Assembly (NCBI RefSeq): GCF_021531655.1
Contig: NZ_JADYUF010000023.1
Span: forward strand, 1-54,877
Direction of reading: 5' to 3'
Length of the DNA: 54,877 nucleotides
Source of the DNA: Leyella stercorea
Lineage (GTDB): Bacteria; Bacteroidota; Bacteroidia; Bacteroidales; Bacteroidaceae
Part shown: positions 6,373 through 14,299 of the stretch, in pieces
Layout of the letters: every line of letters begins with the position of its first letter
Numbering within the stretch: position 1 is the stretch's first letter
Notes under the pieces: generated by a model
The model's database searches: none
The model's input: the letters and a program-made list of their open reading frames with translations, nothing else
Told to the model about the DNA's origin: nothing
Translations under genes and position numbers: made by a program

Positions 6373-8232
6373 TTACTTCTTCTTGCGAGGTTTGCGGCGT
6401 GCCCATCCCTCCTCCGAAAAGTCGGGTTCGTCGCCCACAAGCTTGATGTCGGGATTGTCGATAAACTGTCGCCAATCGTCCTGACGGCCGCTTTCGTAGC
6501 GCGAACCGCCACGGTTTGCGCGAGGCTTGCGCTCGTTTGAGGCACGCTGACTGCGCTCGTTAGAACTGCGACGAGTACGTCCGCCCTTGCCTGAAGGAGT
6601 GCTGTCGGCATCGTTGCAACGTACGGTTCTGCCACGATACTTGGCTCCGTCGAGCGCGCGCATCACCTTGTTGGCATCCTCCTCGGGCACCTCAATATAT
6701 GATATGCGACCCAGCAGGTCGATATGTCCTACGTCCTGACGGCCGTGTACGTTGCGGTTGATGAACTGCATCACCTCGCCCGGATAGAAACCGTCGTCCT
6801 TGCCAAGGTTGATGAACAGTCGGCGATAGCCCGACTCCGGTGCACGCTTCTCGCGCTTGCGTCCGTCGCGAGCGTCGTTGCGGTCCTTGCGGTCGCGCTG
6901 TGTAGAAGGTTTTACAATCTCGGGAGCGTTGGCGTAGTACTTGAGGAACTTGCCGAACTCCAGCGAAACGATGCGCTTCAGGATGTCCTCCTTGTCGAAA
7001 TACTCGAAGTGGCGGTTGATGTCCTCCATGAACGGAGCAATCTGGTCCTCGTCAACGTCCACCTTCTCAATCTCGTCGATAGCCTTAAACAATTGCTTAG
7101 AGCAAATCTCCTGCGGAGTAGGAAGCGTTCCGTCTACAAACTCCTTGCCTATAGTGCGTTCCACTTCGCGCACACGTCCACGCTCCTTGGTGTGTATGAT
7201 GCTGATAGACGTGCCCTTCTTGCCGGCACGTCCGGTACGTCCTGAGCGGTGGGTGTAGCTCTCGGTGTCGCCCGGCATACCATAGTTGATGACGTGAGTG
7301 AGGTCGTCGACATCCAGACCACGTGCAGCCACGTCGGTAGCCACGAGCAATTGGGTGATATGTTGGCGGAACTTCTGCATGGTTATGTCGCGCTGCTGCT
7401 GCGAGAGGTCGCCGTGCAATGGCTCAGCGTTGTATCCGTCGCGTATAAGCTTGTCGGCTACTTCCTGCGTTTCGGCTTTGGTACGGCAGAAGATGATGCC
7501 GTATATGCGTGGATAGAAGTCGACAATGCGCTTCAGGGCAAGATACTTGTCCTTGGCGTTCACCATATAATATATGTGGTTGACGTTCTCGGCACCCTCG
7601 TTGCGCGATCCCACTACAATCTCCTTGTGGTCGTGCAGATAGTTGAGAGCGATGCGCTCGATGTCCTTGCTCATAGTAGCCGAGAATAACAGTGTGTTGC
7701 GGTCGGCAGGAACGTTGTCGAATATCTCGTTGATAGAGTCGGAGAAGCCCATGTTGAGCATTTCGTCAGCCTCGTCGAGCACCACGTTGCGCACCTCTTG
7801 CACTTTCGCTGCGCCACGGTGCATGAGGTCGATGAGTCGTCCCGGAGTAGCCACTATAATCTGAGCCCCGTGCTTCAGGGCGTGAATCTGGTCGATAATG
7901 GAAGTGCCGCCATATACGGCTACGATGTTGATGCCCTTGATATACTTGGCAAACGACTTCAGGTCGTCGGCTATCTGTAGGCACAATTCACGCGTGGGCG
8001 ATATCACTACGGCCTGCGTGTTGCGGTTGGTGGGGTCAGTACGTTCGAGCAACGGAATTCCGAAAGCCGCCGTCTTGCCCGTACCGGTCTGTGCCAGAGC
8101 AATGACGTCGTTGCCGTTGCCCAGCAGATAGGGTATCACTTCTTCCTGGACCGGCATGGGGTGCTCGAATCCTAACTCCTCAATGGCGCGGCGAATCTCC
8201 TCGCTTACGCCCAATTCTTCAAATGTCTTCAA
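6373..8232 (-). CDS. deaD: DEAD-box RNA helicase with C-terminal DbpA-like RNA-binding domain
   Basis: 619 residues; unwinds RNA using ATP, typically in ribosome assembly and cold adaptation. Visible motifs are the Q motif around PMPVQE (25-30), Walker A AQTGTGKT (47-54), PTRELC (79-84), TPGRL (129-133), DEAD (153-156), SAT (184-186), then RGLDVDD and HRSGRTGR in the second RecA domain. Residues about 465-545 (YRRLFINLG to GAKYRGRTVR) fit the DbpA/CsdA RNA-binding domain, followed by a basic, glycine/arginine-rich tail. It is the last of four co-oriented genes, 40 bp after the CPBP gene. The exact orthologue (DeaD/CsdA versus another member) is less sure than the family. Confidence 0.93.
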   Translation of the reverse strand: MKTFEELGVSEEIRRAIEELGFEHPMPVQEEVIPYLLGNGNDVIALAQTGTGKTAAFGIPLLERTDPTNRNTQAVVISPTRELCLQIADDLKSFAKYIKGINIVAVYGGTSIIDQIHALKHGAQIIVATPGRLIDLMHRGAAKVQEVRNVVLDEADEMLNMGFSDSINEIFDNVPADRNTLLFSATMSKDIERIALNYLHDHKEIVVGSRNEGAENVNHIYYMVNAKDKYLALKRIVDFYPRIYGIIFCRTKAETQEVADKLIRDGYNAEPLHGDLSQQQRDITMQKFRQHITQLLVATDVAARGLDVDDLTHVINYGMPGDTESYTHRSGRTGRAGKKGTSISIIHTKERGRVREVERTIGKEFVDGTLPTPQEICSKQLFKAIDEIEKVDVDEDQIAPFMEDINRHFEYFDKEDILKRIVSLEFGKFLKYYANAPEIVKPSTQRDRKDRNDARDGRKREKRAPESGYRRLFINLGKDDGFYPGEVMQFINRNVHGRQDVGHIDLLGRISYIEVPEEDANKVMRALDGAKYRGRTVRCNDADSTPSGKGGRTRRSSNERSQRASNERKPRANRGGSRYESGRQDDWRQFIDNPDIKLVGDEPDFSEEGWARRKPRKKK

Positions 8233-8272
8233 TGTAAAAATCTAAATCTGTATATAATAAATAATGTATATG

Positions 8273-9046
8273 CTAATTATTCTTCAGCCGCATATTCAGC
8301 TGATACAATGCCGCTCCGAATATCATGAGCGAGAAAACCACGCTCAGCCATACTCTGGTCATGTCGCCACCGTAGAACTCGCGTAGTGTCATATCGTCGG
8401 CTCCGGGATACATGCGATACATAATATACGAAAGGCTGTTGTTGGTGAAGTGCATCACCACGCCCGGCACGATGCTTCGGGTGCGTACGTACATCCATCC
8501 GAGCAGCAATCCCAAGGCGAAAGCGTTGAGTCCTTGCAGCATGTTTCCGTGTACCAGACCGAACAATGCCGCCGATGTGACTATGGCAATCCATCGTTTC
8601 TCGTTGCCCGTAAGGTCGAGCAGACGGCGCAGTATGGCTCCGCGGAACACCATTTCTTCGGCTATCGGCACCAGCACGCCAATTGCTATGAATCCCATAT
8701 CGTTGTGCATCATGCCCTTAAACATCTGCTTGTATATCTCGGGCAGTTGCAACCCGGTGGCATCAAGTGCTGCCGTGAGCGGAATGGCGGCTCCAATGGT
8801 GAGGCATACCACCCAGAACAGTGTGAACCATGGGCGCGTGTTGAGGTATCTGCTGTTGAGCGGTGCCCATTTACGCCATCCGTACAGCGCTATTGTGATA
8901 ATGCTGGCTGCGAGAGTCGACACGATGTTCACCATTGGGGTGATGGCTTTAGTCTGAAAACCTATCATTGCTGCCATCATGCAGACATACTGTATAATAA
9001 GGAATGCTGCCAGATACCATGCCGTATCCAATAATGTACGTTTCAT
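8273..9046 (-). CDS. CPBP-family intramembrane glutamic protease
   Basis: 257 residues from the ATG at 9044-9046, giving MKRTLLDTAW. An upstream in-frame ATG (9094) would overlap ribF and is less likely. About seven to eight hydrophobic helices are visible. The catalytic EEMVFR motif is at residues 130-135 (EExxxR), followed by the helix containing LFGLVHGN and the later VVMHFTNNS, all typical of CAAX/CPBP proteins. Members process prenylated proteins or bacteriocin-related peptides in other organisms; the substrate here is unknown. It lies between ribF (19 bp gap) and deaD. Confidence 0.9.
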   Translation of the reverse strand: MKRTLLDTAWYLAAFLIIQYVCMMAAMIGFQTKAITPMVNIVSTLAASIITIALYGWRKWAPLNSRYLNTRPWFTLFWVVCLTIGAAIPLTAALDATGLQLPEIYKQMFKGMMHNDMGFIAIGVLVPIAEEMVFRGAILRRLLDLTGNEKRWIAIVTSAALFGLVHGNMLQGLNAFALGLLLGWMYVRTRSIVPGVVMHFTNNSLSYIMYRMYPGADDMTLREFYGGDMTRVWLSVVFSLMIFGAALYQLNMRLKNN

Positions 9047-9065
9047 AATATGTACCTTTTGATTG

Positions 9066-9965
9066 TTAATACCTATATGCCAGCGTCGCCTCACGGTCGC
9101 GCTGAAGCTGGGCTTTCAGCTCGTCTACGCTGTCGAACTTCTGTTCGCCGCGCAGTCTTTGGCAAAACTCTATACGGGCATGCTGTCCGTATATATTGGC
9201 GTTGAAATCGATGATGTGCGTCTCTATAGTCTGTAGAGAGCGCTCGAATGTCGGGTTTGTTCCGATGTTGGTCATCGCCTTGAGCCACGGACCGCCGTCT
9301 ACGCATATACGAGTGGCGTATACACCGTCGCTTGGCAGCAGCTGGCAGTCGCAGTCGGGGCGCAGGTTGGCGGTGGGGAAGTCTATCTTGCGTCCTTCGG
9401 CAAACCCGTGCTCCACGGTTCCTTCTATTTCGAATCGCCGTCCGAGAAATGTTGCAGCAGTGCTTACGTCGCCTTCGGCAAGCAGTCGGCGCACAAGCGA
9501 CGACGACACACGCATTCCCTCCACGTCAATCGGTGTGTTCTGCACCACATTGATGCCCATGTCCTTGCCGTAGCGCACATAGTCGTCAAAGCCCTCAGCA
9601 CGGTTGTGTCCGAAACGGTTGTCGTAGCCTATGAGCAGCGTGCCCACACCCAGTTGACGGTGTAGCACCTCAAGCATGAAGTCGTGAGCTGACAGCGCTG
9701 CCATACTTGTGTCGAAGTGGAGCTCCTCGATGCGGTCGGCACCCGTAAGGTTGAGCAATCGCAGTTTCTCGTTGAGCGGTGTGATGAGCTGCGGCACATA
9801 GTCGGCATGCACCACCTGGCGCGGATGGCAGTCGAAGGTGATTACCATCGACTGCTGTCCGATGTGGTGAGCCATTTCGTTGAGTCGGTTTATGAGGAAC
9901 TGATGTCCCTTGTGTACACCGTCAAAGAAACCTATAGTAGCCGCAAAAGATGCGTTATGTTCCAA
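9066..9965 (-). CDS. ribF: Bifunctional riboflavin kinase / FAD synthetase
   Basis: Phosphorylates riboflavin to FMN and adenylylates FMN to FAD in the cytoplasm. The N-terminal nucleotidyltransferase domain has GFFDGVHKGH at residues 12-21, VITFDCHPRQ and later the SSSLVRRLL motif. The C-terminal flavokinase domain has GRKIDFPTANL, the DGVYATRI strand and the TNIGTNPTF motif. The 299-residue length is normal. It lies 30 bp after the HAD gene and shares its transcript. Confidence 0.96.
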   Translation of the reverse strand: MEHNASFAATIGFFDGVHKGHQFLINRLNEMAHHIGQQSMVITFDCHPRQVVHADYVPQLITPLNEKLRLLNLTGADRIEELHFDTSMAALSAHDFMLEVLHRQLGVGTLLIGYDNRFGHNRAEGFDDYVRYGKDMGINVVQNTPIDVEGMRVSSSLVRRLLAEGDVSTAATFLGRRFEIEGTVEHGFAEGRKIDFPTANLRPDCDCQLLPSDGVYATRICVDGGPWLKAMTNIGTNPTFERSLQTIETHIIDFNANIYGQHARIEFCQRLRGEQKFDSVDELKAQLQRDREATLAYRY

Positions 9966-9995
9966 TGGATTGATGTTGCTGAAATGTTTATGTCC

Positions 9996-10610
9996 TTAAA
10001 TCTCGTACAGCCATCGGTGACCCGATGTCTCGTGCAGGGTGCTGATGCCCACCTTTTCGGCAGCGATGCAGTTAGCCTCGCTGTCGTCGATGAAAATTGT
10101 TTCGGCAGCATTGATGCCGGCAACGGCCAAAGCCTCGTTGAAAATCTCCACGTCGGGTTTTGCCAAGTGCATTTCGTACGAGAGGAAAATATGTTCAAAA
10201 TAATCAGAGGCACGCAGTCCGCATGCCGTGAAGAAGTAGTCGCGACAGCGGTTCCAGTGCATTGAGTTGGTGTTCGACAGCAAAAACAGTCGGTAACCCT
10301 GCTGCTTCAGACGCGCCAGGCGCAACAGTTTCTCGTGAGGAATGCCCGTTAGCAACTGGTTCCACGCCCATACTATGTCCTTGTCGGGCGTGTCGGTATG
10401 GGCAATGCGTCGCACCTCGTTGCAGAACTCGCCCTCGCCGATGCGTCCAAGTTCGGTTTCGAGGAACAAATCCTCTGTACGGTGTTCCTCAACATACGAT
10501 GCGAGCACCCCACATCCTATCTCTCTGAACGCATTGATACAACGTTCGGGATTCAGACCGACGAGCACTCCGCCCAGGTCGAAGATAATATTCTTTATGT
10601 TTTTGTCCAT
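9996..10610 (-). CDS. HAD-superfamily hydrolase, YihX-like
   Basis: 204 residues from the ATG at 10608-10610 (MDKNIKNIIFDLGGVL). This start is preferred over one 13 codons upstream because the promoter lies between them. Motif I is DLGGV, so the first Asp nucleophile is present but the usual second acidic residue (DxD) is not, as in the YihX/HAD-IA group with DLGNV. Motif II is LFLLSNTNS and motif III/IV is KPDVEIF followed by ETIFIDDSEANC. It probably removes phosphate from a small sugar phosphate or similar metabolite (inference). It is first in a unit with ribF, the CPBP gene and deaD. Confidence 0.9.
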   Translation of the reverse strand: MDKNIKNIIFDLGGVLVGLNPERCINAFREIGCGVLASYVEEHRTEDLFLETELGRIGEGEFCNEVRRIAHTDTPDKDIVWAWNQLLTGIPHEKLLRLARLKQQGYRLFLLSNTNSMHWNRCRDYFFTACGLRASDYFEHIFLSYEMHLAKPDVEIFNEALAVAGINAAETIFIDDSEANCIAAEKVGISTLHETSGHRWLYEI

Positions 10611-10619
10611 AACTGTGTG

Positions 10620-10650
10620 CAAAATTACTGCTTTTGCGCTGAACGGCAAA
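10620..10650 (-). promoter_or_regulatory. Promoter of HAD-ribF-CPBP-deaD
   Basis: Minus strand: TTTG (10647-10650), 19 bp, TAATTTTG (10620-10627), an exact match to the Bacteroidetes consensus. The -7 box ends only 9 bases before the HAD start codon, so the transcript would be almost leaderless. Confidence 0.75.
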
Positions 10651-10690
10651 GAAATAGAGCCTTTATCAATAAAAAATATTGCGTTTTCGC

Positions 10691-10720
10691 TTGCTATTAC
10701 ATTTTAAATGTGTAACTTTA
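10691..10720 (+). promoter_or_regulatory. Promoter of citDEF
   Basis: TTG (10691-10693), 19 bp, TAACTTTA (10713-10720). The last base of the -7 box differs from the consensus G. It precedes citD by 55 bp and diverges from the HAD promoter, with 40 bp between the two -33 elements. Confidence 0.55.
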
Positions 10721-10775
10721 CCCGCAGATAAAACCTGATGATTTTATTTATTTTAATAACATAACTGCTATACCT

Positions 10776-11057
10776 ATGGAATTAAAACAGGCCACTGCCG
10801 GAACCATGGAGTCCGGCGACATTATGATTCAGATTGCCCCGAGCGACCGCCCGGGACTTGACATCCAGCTTCAGAGTTCGGTTGCCTTTCAATTTGGCGA
10901 CCAGATCAAGAACGTGATACACGAGACACTCGAAGGTCTTGGCATCACTCAGGCCGAGGTACACGCCACCGATAAAGGCGCGCTCGACTGCACTATACGC
11001 GCTCGCACCACTGCGGCTGCTGTAAGAGCAACGGGATGCGATGTGTGGAAAGACTAA
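10776..11057 (+). CDS. citD: Citrate lyase acyl carrier protein (gamma subunit)
   Basis: 93 residues. Carries the 2'-(5''-triphosphoribosyl)-3'-dephospho-CoA arm on which acetyl and citryl thioesters are formed. The attachment site is the Ser in the GTMESGDIM motif (Ser13), and the following IQIAPSDRPGLDIQLQSSV segment is typical of the family. It is the first gene of citDEF, 17 bp before citE. Modification needs CitX and CitG, whose genes lie about 11.5 kb downstream. Confidence 0.96.
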   Translation: MELKQATAGTMESGDIMIQIAPSDRPGLDIQLQSSVAFQFGDQIKNVIHETLEGLGITQAEVHATDKGALDCTIRARTTAAAVRATGCDVWKD

Positions 11058-11074
11058 CCTAAGAAAAGATAACT

Positions 11075-11962
11075 ATGAGACTAAGAAGAACTATGATGTT
11101 CGTGCCTGGCAATAATCCTGGCATGATGCAGGACGCGTATATCTACCGTCCAGACTCCATTATGCTCGACCTTGAGGACTCAGTCACTATGGCCGAGAAG
11201 GACGCTGCGCGCCTGTTGGTGCACAACGCATTGAAGACCATCGATTATGGCACCACCGAAATGGTCGTGCGCATCAATCCACTAAATACTCCTTATGGCA
11301 AGAAGGACATCGAAGCCGTTGTCAAGGCTGGTGTTCACGTTATACGTATGCCTAAGACCGAGACCGCCGAAGAAGTTGTTGAGGTAGAGCGCGAGATTGA
11401 AAAGGTAGAACGCGAGATTGGTTGTCTCGGCCGTACACAGATTATGGCTGCTATCGAGAGCACACTCGGCGTTGTCAACGCCTACGCCATCGCCACCGCT
11501 TCAAAGCGCATGATGGGCATCGCTCTTGGTGCTGAGGACTACTGCGCTAATCTTAAGACACAGCGTTCGCCCGAAGGTATGGAGCTGCTTATGGCTCGCC
11601 AGACCATCGTTGTGGCTGCACGCGCTGCCGGCATCGATGCTCTTGATACAGTATATAGCAACCTCAACGACATGGAGACATTCCGCAAGGAGGTAGAACT
11701 TATCCATCAGCTTGGATTCGATGGTAAGTCTATCATCAACCCACGTCAGATTGAGATTATTAACGAGGTGTTCACACCTACACAGAAGGCCATCGACAAG
11801 GCCCTGGCAGTTATCGCCGCCATCAAGGAAGCAGAACGCAAGGGCTCAGGAGTTATCGCCGTTAATGGTAAAATGGTTGACCGCCCGGTTGTTATCCGCG
11901 CTCAGCGCGTGATTGACCTCGCCATGGCTTCGGGCGTAATTAAAGAGGAGGACTTGGCATGA
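11075..11962 (+). CDS. citE: Citrate lyase beta subunit (citryl-ACP oxaloacetate-lyase)
   Basis: 295 residues. Splits citryl-ACP into acetyl-ACP and oxaloacetate. The HpcH/HpaI-type barrel starts RRTMMFVPGNNPGMM, with the conserved LDLEDSV and VRINPLNT strands, metal- and substrate-binding AAIEST and ALGAEDYCANL regions, and the late FDGKSIINPRQIEIIN segment. The stop overlaps the citF start (ATGA at 11959-11962), which indicates translational coupling. Confidence 0.97.
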   Translation: MRLRRTMMFVPGNNPGMMQDAYIYRPDSIMLDLEDSVTMAEKDAARLLVHNALKTIDYGTTEMVVRINPLNTPYGKKDIEAVVKAGVHVIRMPKTETAEEVVEVEREIEKVEREIGCLGRTQIMAAIESTLGVVNAYAIATASKRMMGIALGAEDYCANLKTQRSPEGMELLMARQTIVVAARAAGIDALDTVYSNLNDMETFRKEVELIHQLGFDGKSIINPRQIEIINEVFTPTQKAIDKALAVIAAIKEAERKGSGVIAVNGKMVDRPVVIRAQRVIDLAMASGVIKEEDLA

Positions 11963-13500
11963 GCACACTGAAAGAAAGACAGACCCTCATAGGTCAGATG
12001 GCCCAGGCTATGGGCAAGAGTGTATATAACGAAGTTGAGCCGAAGCTCAAGGAGATTGCTCCGCGTATGGAGTTGCAGCGCAAGAGCCCCAAACTCGTCA
12101 CACTCGAGGAGGCTATTCGCCGCTCTGGTTTGCGCGACGGCATGACTATCTCGTTCCATCATCATTTCCGTGGAGGCGACAAGGTTGTGAATATGGTTGT
12201 AGACAAGCTCGCTGCTATGGGCTTCAAGAACCTTCATCTTGCTGCTTCAAGTTTGCAGGACGTTCACGCTCCGCTCATCGACCATATAAAGAATGGTGTA
12301 ATCACCGAGATTTCTACATCTGGTCTGCGTGGCGATTTGGCACGTGAGATCTCGCACGGACTTATGGAGCATCCCGTAGTGTTCCGTTCGCATGGCGGAC
12401 GTGGTGAGGCTATCGCTTCAGGCGAACTCCATATTGACGTAGCATTCCTCGGTGCGTCTTCATCCGATCCTCTCGGCAACGCCTGCGGATATTCACGTTC
12501 GCCCAACGCCAAGAGTATCTGTGGTTCGTTAGGTTATGCTTTGCCTGACGCTCATTATGCTGACAAGGTTGTGATTCTTACCGACGACCTCGTTGCTTAT
12601 CCCAATACACCTAACTCAATATCTGAGCACGACGTTGACTTCGTTGTTGAGGTTGACAGCGTAGGCGACTCTTCCAAGATTGCTTCAGGTGCTATTCGCG
12701 ATACAAAGAACCCGCGCGACATCCTTCTTGCAAAGCAGGCTGCCAAGGTTATTGTCAATAGCGGCTACTTCAAGGAGGGCTTCTCTATCCAGACCGGTTC
12801 GGGTGGCGCTTCGTTGGCAGCTGTCAAGTATATCCGCCAGAGCATGATTGACCAGGGCATCAAGGCTTCGTTCGCACTCGGTGGCATCACAGCCCACATG
12901 GTTAAGATGCATGAAGAGGGACTCATTGAGCGCCTCATCGACGTTCAGTCGTTCGATAAGGTTGCTGCAGAGTCATTGAAGAACGACCCGACACACAAGG
13001 AGGTAGCCTCTTACGAGTATGCAAGTATGCACGAGGAAGGCTCGGCTACCCACTGTCTCGACATCGTTATCCTCTCGGCTCTTGAAGTTGACGTTCACTT
13101 CAACGTTAACGTGCTCGTAGGAAGCGACGGTATTATACGCGGAGCGGTAGGCGGTCATCCTGACACAGCAGAAGATTCAGCGCTCAGCATCATCGTTTGT
13201 CCTATGCTTCGCGGTCGCATCCCGTGCATCGTCGATGAGGTTACGACACTCATCACACCGGGTCGTACAGTCGACGTAGTCGTTACAGAGTATGGCATCG
13301 CTGTCAATCCGTTGCGTCCCGACATCGCCGAGCGCATGCGTCAGGCTGGCTTGCCTCTCGTTACACTTGAAGAGCTTCGCGACCGTGCCCTCTCTATCAT
13401 CGGCACACCAGCTCCGTTGCCATTCGGCGACAAGGTAGTAGGCGTAGTGCTCAACCGCGACGGTTCGGTACAGGATGTAATCAAGAACATCGAAGAGTAA
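11959..13500 (+). CDS. citF: Citrate lyase alpha subunit (citrate CoA-transferase)
   Basis: 513 residues. Exchanges acetyl for citryl on the acyl carrier protein, giving citryl-ACP and acetate. The sequence has the features of CitF throughout: the SGLRDGMTISFHHHFRGGD segment near the start, FRSHGGRGEA, the NACGYSRSPNAKS stretch, IQTGSGGASLA and the C-terminal TEYGIAVNPLRPDI. The length is normal. It overlaps citE by four bases and ends 31 bp before a terminator, so citDEF is a closed unit. Confidence 0.97.
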   Translation: MSTLKERQTLIGQMAQAMGKSVYNEVEPKLKEIAPRMELQRKSPKLVTLEEAIRRSGLRDGMTISFHHHFRGGDKVVNMVVDKLAAMGFKNLHLAASSLQDVHAPLIDHIKNGVITEISTSGLRGDLAREISHGLMEHPVVFRSHGGRGEAIASGELHIDVAFLGASSSDPLGNACGYSRSPNAKSICGSLGYALPDAHYADKVVILTDDLVAYPNTPNSISEHDVDFVVEVDSVGDSSKIASGAIRDTKNPRDILLAKQAAKVIVNSGYFKEGFSIQTGSGGASLAAVKYIRQSMIDQGIKASFALGGITAHMVKMHEEGLIERLIDVQSFDKVAAESLKNDPTHKEVASYEYASMHEEGSATHCLDIVILSALEVDVHFNVNVLVGSDGIIRGAVGGHPDTAEDSALSIIVCPMLRGRIPCIVDEVTTLITPGRTVDVVVTEYGIAVNPLRPDIAERMRQAGLPLVTLEELRDRALSIIGTPAPLPFGDKVVGVVLNRDGSVQDVIKNIEE

Positions 13501-13531
13501 AAGTAAAGTGATATATTTAAGTTAAACACGG

Positions 13532-13587
13532 AGAGTTTGGAGTTGAAAGCCATAGCAGGCTTATACATTCCAAACTCTCTTTTTTTA
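13532..13587 (+). terminator. Terminator of citDEF
   Basis: The stem AGAGTTTGGA (13532-13541) pairs with TCCAAACTCT (13569-13578), followed by CTTTTTTTATT. The loop is long (27 bases). It lies just after citF. Confidence 0.85.
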
Positions 13588-13667
13588 TTGTTAATCACGG
13601 AATAATTCCCGAAAACAGCACCTGAAAACACGGAATTTAACTCACTTTTACGGTAAAACATAAGGGT

Positions 13668-13921
13668 ATGGGCGCAGTATTAAAATGTCAGGACATTTCT
13701 ACTTCCGAGGACTTCCACAAGCTTTACGACGCTTGTTACGAGTCTTTGGCATACCATGCTGTGCGTATAACCGGCAGTAGCGAGGCTGCTGAAGACACAG
13801 TTCAGTCGGTATTGCTATAGCCGAAGAAACCGTCAGAGTGCATAAGCTAAGAGCCATACAGTCGCTCCGCAAACGTCTCGGAGCACACGAAATGCTGACG
13901 CGCATTACATCTATATTATAA
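13668..13921 (+). pseudogene. ECF sigma factor remnant with internal deletion and frameshift
   Basis: From ATG 13668 the frame encodes about 50 residues including DFHKLYDACYESLAYHAVRI and EAAEDTVQSV, the pattern of sigma region 2, then stops at 13818-13820. In the -1 frame the sequence continues as IAEETVRVHKLRAIQSLRKR and ends at TAA 13919-13921, which is the end of sigma region 4.2. About 100 residues between the two parts are missing, so the protein cannot be functional as read. ECF sigma genes are often found beside SusC/SusD operons, and this one lies 380 bp upstream of such an operon. No anti-sigma gene is seen. Confidence 0.8.
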
Positions 13922-13946
13922 GGTGGGGTAGGGCGTATTATAATTC

Positions 13947-14034
13947 ACCATTCAATATAACCACCAATACCATTCAATATAAACTACGGTACCATTCAAT
14001 TGAAACTCCAGTACCATTCAATTGAAACTCCAGT
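13947..14034. repeat. Four tandem 22-bp units (array 1) upstream of susC
   Basis: Units start at 13947, 13969, 13991 and 14013, all opening with ACCATTCAAT. The last two are identical and contain the palindrome TTCAATTGAA; the first two have TTCAATATAA instead. A fifth, degenerate unit may follow at 14035. There are no unique spacers. The 22-bp period is close to two helical turns, so bound proteins would sit on one face of the DNA. Confidence 0.8.
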
Positions 14035-14119
14035 ATCAGTTATGAGGTATTAAAATCGGTACTGAGAGACAATATCGATACATTCTTTTGCTCGTTTTTA
14101 GCAGCCCATATTCCTTTTT

Positions 14120-14155
14120 TGCCGCTAATAATTTCATTTTTAGCGGCACTTTTTC
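14120..14155 (+). terminator. Hairpin with flanking T/A runs in the susC leader region
   Basis: TGCCGCTA (14120-14127) pairs with TAGCGGCA (14141-14148) and is followed by CTTTTTC. T and A runs on both sides allow it to work in either direction. It may insulate the region or close a transcript from upstream. Between it and susC, CGATAAA (14187-14193) and TTTATCG (14203-14209) form an inverted repeat over a TAACTTTA -7-like box (14199-14206) that lacks a clear -33 partner. Confidence 0.5.
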
Positions 14156-14299
14156 AAAAAAATAGTGCTAAAAATTAATATCATTTCGATAAAATTATTA
14201 ACTTTATCGCTGTGGAACGATACTTCAGCAAATCGCTGTTTATATATACACAATATATCCTAAACAACATTTATAACTAACCATAAATAACTATACAGT

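Noticed and set aside
13947..14034. CRISPR array
   Set aside because: Units are contiguous with no unique spacers and there are no cas genes; the same holds for 21794-21900.
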